A stretch of 11,336 bases of DNA from an uncultured Lachnospiraceae bacterium (GTDB lineage Bacteria; Bacillota; Clostridia; Lachnospirales; Lachnospiraceae). The notes under the pieces are model-generated. The model ran no database searches. It was given only the letters and a program-made list of their open reading frames with translations, and was not told where the DNA came from. Where the stretch lies: NCBI GenBank assembly GCA_937891165.1, contig CALAEX010000141.1:1-11336 (forward strand), read 5' to 3'. This document shows positions 1 to 6,297 of the stretch, one piece after another (position 1 is the stretch's first letter; the number at the start of each line of letters is the position of its first letter). A program made the translations under genes and the position numbers.

Positions 1-193
1 CGTTAGTTGCACAGATACCTTCTGCTGCAATTCTGTCAGCCTTCTTAGCTGCCTTTGCAAGACCTTTTTCTCTTAAATATTCTACTGCCTTATCCATATC
101 ACCATTGGTTTCAGCTAATGCTTTTTTACAATCCATCATGCCTGCACCGGTCATTTCTCTTAATTCTTTTACCATGGATGCTGTAACTGCCAT
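1..193 (-). CDS. tsf: Elongation factor Ts, N-terminal part (cut by window edge)
   Basis: EF-Ts is the cytoplasmic guanine-nucleotide exchange factor for EF-Tu. Reading down from ATG at 193 gives 64 residues that begin MAVTASMVKELREMTGAGMM and continue with DCKKALAE, the AVEYLREKGLAKAAKKA segment and ADRIAAEG. This is the conserved UBA-like N-terminal domain that contacts EF-Tu. The rest of the protein lies beyond position 1. An AGGA-type ribosome binding site (AGCAGGACAG) sits just upstream of the ATG. The gene follows rpsB on the same strand after a 141-nt gap, the standard bacterial rpsB-tsf order, so it is presumably co-transcribed from the promoter at 1201-1229. Identification is firm. 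Confidence 0.96.
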   Translation of the reverse strand, partial: MAVTASMVKELREMTGAGMMDCKKALAETNGDMDKAVEYLREKGLAKAAKKADRIAAEGICATN

Positions 194-276
194 TGTTCTG
201 TCCTGCTACTCAAAAAGTTACATTAACTTTCTTTTCGCTTTTCCTTTCCTAATTTTTATATATTTATTTTTTATAA

Positions 277-301
277 GGCGTGCAAACTATGTCTGCACAC
301 C
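277..301 (-). promoter_or_regulatory. Hairpin in the rpsB-tsf intergenic region
   Basis: Arms GGCGTGCA (277-284) and TGCACACC (294-301) form an 8-bp stem with a 9-nt loop. The one non-Watson-Crick pair is a U-G wobble on the minus-strand RNA. It lies just after the rpsB stop. The sequence that follows on the minus strand is A/T-mixed (TTATAAAAAATAAATA), not a clean U-tract, so it is a poor intrinsic terminator. It could be a partial attenuator, an RNase processing site or a 3'-end stabiliser that lets S2 and EF-Ts levels differ. The stem is seen directly; the role is inference. Confidence 0.5.
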
Positions 302-334
302 TCTATCCTAACATTTCATATACAAATTTTAAGA

Positions 335-1066
335 TTACTCTGCGTCAGCTTCAACAGCTTCTTCTGTAGTATCTACAAATTCTTCACCCTGATTAGCTTC
401 GATAACAGCATCTGCCATCTTAGCAACAATTAACTTAACTGCACGGATTGCATCGTCATTACCTGGAATAACATAATCTAATTCTTCTGGGTCACAGTTT
501 GTATCTGCAATACCAATCAATGGAATACCAAGTGCATGTGCTTCCTGTACACAGATTCTTTCCTTCTTAGGGTCAACAACAAAGATTGCATCTGGAATCT
601 TCTTCATGTTTTTGATACCACCAAGATTCTTCTCTAACTTATCCCATTCCTTCTTTAATTCAATCACTTCCTTCTTAGGAAGAACATCGAATGTACCATC
701 TTCAGCCATCTTTTCAATTGCTTTTAATCTAGCAATTCTAGACTGAATTGTCTTAAAATTAGTAAGCATACCACCAAGCCATCTTTCATTTACATAGAAC
801 ATACCACAACGTTCTGCTTCAGACTTTACAGAATCCTGTGCCTGCTTCTTTGTACCAACGAAAAGAACTGTACCACCATTTGCTGCAATATCCTTAATTG
901 CATAGTAAGCTTCGTCAACCTTACCTACAGACTTCTGAAGGTCGATAATATAGATACCATTTCTTTCTGTGTAAATGTATGGAGCCATCTTAGGGTTCCA
1001 TCTTCTTGTCTGATGTCCAAAATGAACACCTGCTTCGAGTAACTGTTTCATAGAAATTACGCTCAT
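335..1066 (-). CDS. rpsB: 30S ribosomal protein S2
   Basis: S2 is a late-assembling small-subunit protein, needed with S1 for mRNA binding. The protein (243 residues) starts MSVISMKQLLEAGVHFGHQ and carries the family signatures RRWNPKMAPYIY, LFVGTKKQAQ, the NERWLGGMLTNF segment and DAIFVVDPKKE, then an acidic C-terminal tail. Length is normal for bacterial S2. An in-frame ATG exists 15 nt upstream at 1081, but the sequence from it contains the ribosome binding site GGAGGG for the ATG at 1066 (spacing about 7 nt), so 1066 is chosen. It is followed by tsf. Its own promoter (1201-1229) and a foldable leader lie upstream. Confidence 0.97.
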   Translation of the reverse strand: MSVISMKQLLEAGVHFGHQTRRWNPKMAPYIYTERNGIYIIDLQKSVGKVDEAYYAIKDIAANGGTVLFVGTKKQAQDSVKSEAERCGMFYVNERWLGGMLTNFKTIQSRIARLKAIEKMAEDGTFDVLPKKEVIELKKEWDKLEKNLGGIKNMKKIPDAIFVVDPKKERICVQEAHALGIPLIGIADTNCDPEELDYVIPGNDDAIRAVKLIVAKMADAVIEANQGEEFVDTTEEAVEADAE

Positions 1067-1096
1067 TTGTTTTCCCTCCATATGGTTAAATTCTTC

Positions 1097-1195
1097 CGTA
1101 TGTTTCTTACTGAAAATAGACTATAAAAATCTTTATAGCACCCTATCCTCAATCGACATACGTGTTTTGTTATAGACACCATTGTCTACACACGT
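1097..1195 (-). promoter_or_regulatory. Structured 5' leader of rpsB
   Basis: The predicted transcript start (about 1194) falls at the first arm of a stem. Visible helices, given as plus-strand coordinates: ACGTGT 1160-1165 with ACACGT 1190-1195; inside it TAGACA 1173-1178 with TGTCTA 1183-1188 (4-nt loop); CGTATGT 1097-1103 with ACATACG 1156-1162; inside that CTATAAA 1121-1127 with TTTATAG 1132-1138 (4-nt loop). All are perfect. The first and third helices share bases 1160-1162, so they compete or adjoin. There is no U-tract, so control would act on translation or stability rather than by termination. Many ribosomal-protein operons are autoregulated through such leaders; binding by S2 is inference. 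Confidence 0.6.
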
Positions 1196-1200
1196 TTTTC

Positions 1201-1229
1201 ACTATAACATAGAAAAATCAGAAAATCAA
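1201..1229 (-). promoter_or_regulatory. Sigma-A-type promoter of rpsB-tsf
   Basis: On the minus strand, TTGATT (1224-1229) and TATAGT (1201-1206) are separated by exactly 17 nt. The predicted start is about 1194, giving a leader of roughly 128 nt. The -35 box is only 20 nt beyond the stop codon of the preceding VOC gene, with no terminator between them. Confidence 0.8.
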
Positions 1230-1248
1230 GCATTTTTTTTAATTTCGT

Positions 1249-1611
1249 TTACATTGGTGTTCCAACTTCAATTAAATTTCCATTTGGGTCATAAAAACGA
1301 AGTACTTTTTTTCCATAGGAATACTCCATCAATCGATGAACATATTTTATAGAGGGATACTGTATTTCTAATTTTTTTGCAAAATTCTCTATCTCCTTTT
1401 CTTCAAAATAAAGTTCACTTGCATTATTTTCCAAATAAATTTCTTTACAAATAGCTTCCCTCCATATAGTTTCTTCTTGTAGAACTAATCCTTCTGTCAA
1501 TATTACATTGCTATCACTAGACCAAATAACTTCTAATCCGAACAAATCTTTATAAAATTTTTTGGATTCCTCTATATCTTTCACAACAATCAGTACATTT
1601 TTTAATTTCAT
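1249..1611 (-). CDS. VOC (glyoxalase/bleomycin-resistance fold) family protein
   Basis: A 120-residue single-module member of the vicinal oxygen chelate superfamily. It has the N-terminal pattern LIVVKDIEESKKFYKDLFGL, the central VHRLMEYSYGKKVLRF stretch and the terminal FYDPNGNLIEVG, whose Glu116 is the usual metal ligand. At the first ligand position, where active family members often have His before the first strand, there is Asn5. Metal binding may therefore be altered, or the protein may bind a ligand or thiol rather than catalyse glyoxalase chemistry. The ribosome binding site is AGGAG, about 8 nt before the ATG. It is the last gene of the six-gene minus-strand run, 36 nt after the TraX-family gene. 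Substrate cannot be deduced. Confidence 0.85.
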   Translation of the reverse strand: MKLKNVLIVVKDIEESKKFYKDLFGLEVIWSSDSNVILTEGLVLQEETIWREAICKEIYLENNASELYFEEKEIENFAKKLEIQYPSIKYVHRLMEYSYGKKVLRFYDPNGNLIEVGTPM

Positions 1612-1647
1612 TCTTCTTCTCCTAATTTTAATTTACATATAAAAATC

Positions 1648-2388
1648 TTAAAAACCTCGTATTAGTACTAAACACAATAGATGAACAGGATAAAAACCAT
1701 AGTATATACCTTTTATTATGTTATTATATACTCCTTGTTTTCCACGATAAAGCCAAATAAAAAACAAAGCAAATAATGCAAATCCTTGACGCACCAAATA
1801 ATACGTATTGCCAAATAACAAAATTTCATACGAATAGCCACTTAAGACTTCTATGTTAATGTAACTTAATAATAAAAATTGAGCACAAAAATTCCACCAA
1901 TTTCTTCCTCTAAAAAAATAAAAAACAAGTATCGTAAACACTCCTGCATAATTATAATCTACCATAGTTACCAATCCTGCAATAAATGCTACTGCAATAC
2001 TAGCAATTATTGTAGCAACTTTAAGCCATATACTATTTTTCTTTTTTATTTTCTCATTGATATAAATTAATCCTATTCCAATCAAAAAAGTCCATAGTAC
2101 ATTTTGATGTATTGGATAAAAAATACTACTTCCCATTAACAAATTAAAAGGAATTTCTGAAATAATCGCAAATATAAATAACCGTCCTATATACTTTTTC
2201 AAATTATGTGTATAAAAATATCCCTCCACAATTAAAAAAGCAAAGATTGGAAATGCAATTCGTCCAATGCACGTTAACCAATTATTTCCAGATATAACCG
2301 TTGCCCAAAGATGGTCACATAACATACATATCATTGCAATGATATGTAACATCATTGAAGTTATTTCTATTGAAATCTTACGCTTCAT
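1648..2388 (-). CDS. TraX family membrane protein
   Basis: A 246-residue polytopic membrane protein. The opening stretch LHIIAMICMLCDHLW (Asp25-His26) followed by the RIAFPIFAFLIVEGYFYT segment and RLFIFAIISEIPFNLL matches the TraX family, named after the F-plasmid pilin N-acetylation protein; chromosomal members have no settled role and may be acyltransferase-like. About eight hydrophobic segments span the protein. An upstream in-frame TTG at 2406 is possible, but GGAAAGGA lies 8 nt before the ATG at 2388, so that start is preferred. It follows the EcsC-family gene by 22 nt and precedes the VOC gene by 36 nt. Family assignment is good; function is unknown. Confidence 0.85.
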   Translation of the reverse strand: MKRKISIEITSMMLHIIAMICMLCDHLWATVISGNNWLTCIGRIAFPIFAFLIVEGYFYTHNLKKYIGRLFIFAIISEIPFNLLMGSSIFYPIHQNVLWTFLIGIGLIYINEKIKKKNSIWLKVATIIASIAVAFIAGLVTMVDYNYAGVFTILVFYFFRGRNWWNFCAQFLLLSYINIEVLSGYSYEILLFGNTYYLVRQGFALFALFFIWLYRGKQGVYNNIIKGIYYGFYPVHLLCLVLIRGF

Positions 2389-2410
2389 TTTCACATTCCT
2401 TTCCAATTTA

Positions 2411-3214
2411 TCATAAACTTTCTCTTAATAAGCGTTTTTGCTCTAAAAATCTTCTTCCATATTTTAATTTTGCATATTCGGTTACTCGATTCATATAAAT
2501 CACATCATATGCTCCACCAACAGCCCCAATAACAGGAATTCCCTGCAAGAACTTCATATATAACAATTCTTTAGATAAACTACCTGCTGCCACTTTTGCA
2601 TGTTGTGCTTTTTCATATTCTATTGGTACATACGGTTCATTAATAAAACAATTAATCGTTTCTTCTATTTCAAAAAATTCCTCTCCATAAGCTGCTGCTC
2701 CTTGAATCAATAACAAAATAAAATATTGTTCTTGTTCTGATTCATATTTATACCCATAACTTAATGCAATTTCATAAATGCTACGAAATAACATACCTGT
2801 AAATATAGGAATGTCAGGCAATCCAATGCCTAATACCCCCATACCAATACCAGATATTCCAGATAACAGTACATTTTCTGTTCCTTTATTATTTGCCTGT
2901 TTAGAGAACGCTTTTAATGCTTTTCGGCTACGTCTTAAATCTTCTTCATATTCTCTTACTTTATAAACCGTTTCCATTTCTTTTTTCTCATAGGTCTTTT
3001 CAATCACTTTTGTTCCTTTTTCAAAAATCATTAAAAACGCTTTATAAAAAGCAGTATCTAATGTCTGTTGCAATTTTTCTGGTACTTTTTGTGCTAGTAG
3101 TTGATTTACTTTACTATCTTTTTTCTCTTGTTTACTTTTATATAATTTTGTTTCTTTTTTTAGTAATAACTCCCATTCTTTTTCTATTGGAGTTTTCTTT
3201 TTTTTCATCCCCAT
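2411..3214 (-). CDS. EcsC family protein
   Basis: A 267-residue protein with a Lys/Glu-rich N-terminal helical region (about residues 5-110) and a glycine-rich hydrophobic core: GIGMGVLGIGLPDIPI (about 122-137), then FRSIYEIALSYGY and, near the C-terminus, GIPVIGAVGGAYDVIYM. This arrangement is typical of the EcsC family (after B. subtilis EcsC, encoded beside the Ecs ABC transporter), whose biochemical role is not established. No ABC genes are present here. A GTG at 3223 is in frame, but AAAAGGAG is spaced 8 nt from the ATG at 3214, which is chosen. It begins 20 nt after the RDD gene, so the two are likely co-translated within the operon. Confidence 0.85.
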   Translation of the reverse strand: MGMKKKKTPIEKEWELLLKKETKLYKSKQEKKDSKVNQLLAQKVPEKLQQTLDTAFYKAFLMIFEKGTKVIEKTYEKKEMETVYKVREYEEDLRRSRKALKAFSKQANNKGTENVLLSGISGIGMGVLGIGLPDIPIFTGMLFRSIYEIALSYGYKYESEQEQYFILLLIQGAAAYGEEFFEIEETINCFINEPYVPIEYEKAQHAKVAAGSLSKELLYMKFLQGIPVIGAVGGAYDVIYMNRVTEYAKLKYGRRFLEQKRLLRESL

Positions 3215-3234
3215 ACGTTTCACTCCTTTTTCTA

Positions 3235-4269
3235 TTATTTCTTTTTCATTGTAAAGCTAATACTATAATAGTTTTCTTCTTCCCTTACTTTACAAAATTT
3301 ATCTCCTAAAACTTCATACACTTCATACCCTTCCATCTCCACATCACAAGTAACAACAATCCCTGCTCTTTCAAACGAAAAATCCTCAAAAGCATGTTTT
3401 TGTATATAATCTAACATTTCCTGTCTTTTCTGATAATCTAATATAGAAAATTCTTTAGAAGCTCCTACAAATGCTATAACTGCATTTTGCATAATATCTG
3501 TATAAGAACTTGCACTTGATTCTCTATTATACATGTCTACAAAAAAACTAACCTCTGTTACGATACAATCTGTTTCTATGATATTCATTTGTTTTGGATA
3601 TATATAAGGCTCTCCATTCACATAAATTCTTACTATCTGCGATTGTTTTTCTTTCCATACACCATGTTCATTTAAAAATCTATCGTTTGTTCCATAAAAC
3701 CAAACTACTCTGTTATAATTTTCAATAAACTCTGCTTTTGTAAGATTACCTCTATATTTTGGTACTTCTGCTCTATAATAAGAACATAGTAACACAAAAC
3801 ATAAACTAACAGCCACTAAAAAAGAAAAAACTATCTTCCAAATCTTTTTCTCTTTCATGACAAGAGAAGTATCTGCTTCATAATCCCAATCCATTAGTCC
3901 ACCAACAGATGCATCCTCCACCATCTCTATAAATCTAAAAATACCCTTCAAACGATAATCTCCATGCCACAATGAAACAGCTCGTATCGTTCTACATCTT
4001 GCTTTTTCTATTGGAATCTTTCCACCTCTATCATATACTACAAAAATTCCAAAAAACCATTTACCCATTGTTGTTCCAAACAAATGCAACAAGATTGGTT
4101 CTAAACATAACATAAGAATAACTGGAACAATAAAAAATCCCATTAATAAACATCCAAACCACGTTTGACCCGACAATCCAATCCATTGATGTAGCAACAA
4201 AACAATAAGTACCCATACTGTAAAATAAACAAGATAATCTAATATTCTAGCAAATAATCGAAAAAACAT
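3235..4269 (-). CDS. RDD family membrane protein with C-terminal extracytoplasmic domain
   Basis: A 344-residue protein. The RDD domain is at the N-terminus: FFRLFARILDYLV (the R...D feature), hydrophobic segments at about 9-30 and 37-62, then LFGTTMGKWFFGIFVV (about 63-78), the GTTxGK-type signature. A third strong membrane segment, about 144-164, precedes some 175 mostly polar residues (KYRGNLTKAEF, VWFYGTNDRF, EVYEVLGDKF) of no recognised family, likely extracytoplasmic. RDD proteins are small membrane proteins linked in some cases to ion transport; here the role is unknown. The reading frame opens farther upstream (4344), overlapping the ArsC-like gene, but the ATG at 4269 starts right at the RDD domain, 10 nt after the upstream stop and preceded by GGGAGTGAGAGAAG. 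Confidence 0.85.
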   Translation of the reverse strand: MFFRLFARILDYLVYFTVWVLIVLLLHQWIGLSGQTWFGCLLMGFFIVPVILMLCLEPILLHLFGTTMGKWFFGIFVVYDRGGKIPIEKARCRTIRAVSLWHGDYRLKGIFRFIEMVEDASVGGLMDWDYEADTSLVMKEKKIWKIVFSFLVAVSLCFVLLCSYYRAEVPKYRGNLTKAEFIENYNRVVWFYGTNDRFLNEHGVWKEKQSQIVRIYVNGEPYIYPKQMNIIETDCIVTEVSFFVDMYNRESSASSYTDIMQNAVIAFVGASKEFSILDYQKRQEMLDYIQKHAFEDFSFERAGIVVTCDVEMEGYEVYEVLGDKFCKVREEENYYSISFTMKKK

Positions 4270-4279
4270 TTTTCTTCTC

Positions 4280-4621
4280 TCACTCCCAACCTTTCCAAAT
4301 ATCAGGCAAAAATCCAATCGTTGCTTTCTTCCCATTTCTAACAAGTGGTGTTTTTAGTAACTGTTGATTTTCTAATACTTTTTGTTCTTTATCGGATTCT
4401 GATAAATAGTTTAACAGTACTAACATATCCTTTTCTTTACTATTGGTATCTATCATCTTATCAATACCACCCACTGCTTGCTTCACGCTAATAAACTCAC
4501 CTTTGCTCATTCCTTTTTCCTTCAAATCAATAAATTGAAACTTAATTCCTCGCTCTTTAAAATAACGCTCCGCTTTCTTTGTATCAAAACACTTTTTTGT
4601 ACCAAAAATCTGTATATTCAT
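4280..4621 (-). CDS. ArsC/Spx-family thioredoxin-fold protein
   Basis: A 113-residue protein of the arsenate reductase/Spx superfamily. Features: strand MNIQIFGTKKC with a single catalytic-type Cys11 (KCFDTKKAERYFKERGI), the FQFIDLKEKGMSKGE segment, and the cis-Pro region LKTPLVRNGKKATIGF with Pro92 and Arg95. There is no CxxC pair, so it is not Spx with a redox disulfide at the N-terminus; it resembles the uncharacterised ArsC-like proteins common in Firmicutes. Arsenate reduction is not supported by context, as no ars genes are near. The ribosome binding site is TAGGAG, 8 nt before the ATG. It lies between the TauE-fusion gene (29 nt upstream) and the RDD gene (10 nt downstream). Confidence 0.88.
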   Translation of the reverse strand: MNIQIFGTKKCFDTKKAERYFKERGIKFQFIDLKEKGMSKGEFISVKQAVGGIDKMIDTNSKEKDMLVLLNYLSESDKEQKVLENQQLLKTPLVRNGKKATIGFLPDIWKGWE

Positions 4622-4650
4622 CTAATCTACTCCTACTCTTTTTTATTCCA

Positions 4651-6162
4651 TCATAAATGTACTAAAATCATCAATATAATCATATTCACAATCGGCACTG
4701 TTACAGTATCATTTCCATGATGTGTAATTAACTCTGTATATGCTCCACATGGTGCTGTTAGAAGTGCCAAAACAACTGCCTGATACCATACCATATCTGT
4801 CAACAGTAATAAGCTTATCACTCCAACGAAACATTCTGTTACCATCATGGCAGCAGTACCTTCCCAACTCTTTTTTTCATCTGCAAATTTCAAATGCACT
4901 TTATGCTTTCCAAACCGTTTTCCAACGAGTGCTGCCATTCCATCTCCGCAACCCCACATTAAAATAGCAGTTACACCAAGCCATGATTTTCCCATTCCAC
5001 CCCATGTAATAGCAATTATCACAGAAGTCATTGCAAATAAAAGCCATAAACTTTTTTTGATTTCTCCTTGTCTTCTTTGTACAAATAATTCATTATACCA
5101 ACTAAACTTTTCTAACATTGTCAAAACAGGATAAATTACTGCTGCAAATACTAAAGACGCCACGCTTGCAGTAATCCAATTCTCTGCAAAAAACACAAAA
5201 GCAACAACGGAACAAAAAGCTGGAATATGTAACAACTTCCGAAATAATTCTCCTCGAATATGAACAACAAAAAATAAAATCAATAAGATGGCTACCGCAC
5301 TACCAATAAAAATTAAATATTTTCCAAGACAAAGCAAAACTTCTACGACATAAGGAATCTTAGAAATGATATTCCAATAATGCAAACAAAGCATTGTTGC
5401 ACCAAGTATTGTCAATACTACACCTGTGACTAATCCAACAATTCTAGTAGAAAAACGATTCGCAAACTGGGCTGACACCAACGAAGCAATAGTTGCGACT
5501 ACAATACAAAGAATTAAAACATCGGCTCGTTCTAAGACAATAGCTGGTTCAATTATCATATGACTGATAGAAGCAATGAGTGCTGTAAATGTCATAATCA
5601 ATGTACTCGTACCAACAGCACTTTTCATTGGCATACCAAGAAATGCAGTAAATACAACTAACATCATCATACCACCACCACTGCCAAAGAATCCTGTACC
5701 AAATCCAATCGTCAAACCAAAAAATAAAGAAATTGCAACACCTTTGATTCCAAGTTTTGCATCTTTTGATATCACTTCTTTTCGCTCCGTATCTGGTTTT
5801 ACTAAAAAACGAATACCAATAAAAAATGTTAAAAATAAAGAAAATGTTCCTAACACTACATTTCCTGCCTTCCATGCCGCAATACTACCACCAATACACA
5901 TGGATACAATACAAACTAACATAATAAAGCCATGTTGTAAATCAATATTTTTATGCTTGATATAAATAGATGTTGTTACTGCTGAACCTAAAATATCCGA
6001 TGCCAACGCAATGGCGGTTGCTTGATATGCCCCTGTTTCTCCATGAAATGATGGACATAATACTAATAAAATCGGAACCATTACTGTAGCAGCAGAAAGT
6101 CCTGCCAAACCAGTTCCAACACCTGCTAACAAAGCTGCTATTACATACCAAAAATATTCCAT
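4651..6162 (-). CDS. TauE/SafE-like transporter fused to polyprenol/phytol-kinase-like domain
   Basis: A 503-residue polytopic membrane protein with two parts. Residues 1 to about 262 are a TauE/SafE (anion/sulfite-exporter type) permease with its internal repeat: GVGTGLAGLSAATVMVP (14-30) and GFGTGFFGSGGGMMM (153-167). Residues from about 280 to 503 resemble the membrane phytol/dolichol/polyprenol kinase group: ELFRKLLHIP (305-314), the nucleotide-binding-like GCGDGMAALVGKRFG (404-418), KSWEGT (431-436) and ELITHHGNDTVTVPI (477-491). In that family these motifs bind CTP and Mg for lipid-alcohol phosphorylation. TauE permeases are usually about 250 residues on their own, so this is a fusion in one uninterrupted frame. 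The ribosome binding site GGAG lies 8 nt before the ATG. First gene of the six-gene run. Substrates of both halves are unknown. Confidence 0.82.
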   Translation of the reverse strand: MEYFWYVIAALLAGVGTGLAGLSAATVMVPILLVLCPSFHGETGAYQATAIALASDILGSAVTTSIYIKHKNIDLQHGFIMLVCIVSMCIGGSIAAWKAGNVVLGTFSLFLTFFIGIRFLVKPDTERKEVISKDAKLGIKGVAISLFFGLTIGFGTGFFGSGGGMMMLVVFTAFLGMPMKSAVGTSTLIMTFTALIASISHMIIEPAIVLERADVLILCIVVATIASLVSAQFANRFSTRIVGLVTGVVLTILGATMLCLHYWNIISKIPYVVEVLLCLGKYLIFIGSAVAILLILFFVVHIRGELFRKLLHIPAFCSVVAFVFFAENWITASVASLVFAAVIYPVLTMLEKFSWYNELFVQRRQGEIKKSLWLLFAMTSVIIAITWGGMGKSWLGVTAILMWGCGDGMAALVGKRFGKHKVHLKFADEKKSWEGTAAMMVTECFVGVISLLLLTDMVWYQAVVLALLTAPCGAYTELITHHGNDTVTVPIVNMIILMILVHL

Positions 6163-6192
6163 TTTTTCTTCTCCATTTCAATCTTTTTCTTT

Positions 6193-6221
6193 ATTATAAC
6201 GAATCTTTTCCTATTTTGAAA
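6193..6221 (-). promoter_or_regulatory. Probable promoter of the TauE-fusion operon
   Basis: Minus strand: consensus -10 TATAAT (6193-6198), spacer 17 nt, weak -35 TTTCAA (6216-6221). The predicted start is about 6186, leaving a leader of about 24 nt. The -35 hexamer is the same six base pairs used by the divergent promoter. Confidence 0.5.
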
Positions 6222-6244
6222 TCTTTTCTTACATAATTTATAGT
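6216..6244 (+). promoter_or_regulatory. Promoter of the Rieske oxidoreductase gene
   Basis: Plus strand: TTGAAA (6216-6221), 17-nt spacer, TATAGT (6239-6244). The predicted start is about 6251 and the leader about 47 nt, ending in AAAGGAG 6 nt before the ATG at 6298. Confidence 0.65.
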
Positions 6245-6297
6245 TTTTTATGAAACTCTAATAATAATTCTATTGAAAACACAAAAAGGAGTCCGAT

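Noticed and set aside
335..1081. Longer rpsB start at ATG 1081
   Set aside because: The extra codons contain the GGAGGG ribosome binding site for the ATG at 1066, and S2 proteins begin at MSVIS-like sequence.
2917..3309. Plus-strand frame of 130 codons
   Set aside because: A low-complexity Phe/Leu-rich shadow of the Lys/Glu-rich EcsC and RDD genes, without a ribosome binding site or family features.
4478..5134. Plus-strand frames opposite the ArsC-like and TauE-fusion genes
   Set aside because: Antisense shadows with no motif; the minus-strand proteins are clearly recognisable.
5549..6181. Alternate frames inside the TauE-fusion gene
   Set aside because: They overlap the coherent 503-residue frame and show Trp/Tyr/Cys-rich nonsense composition.
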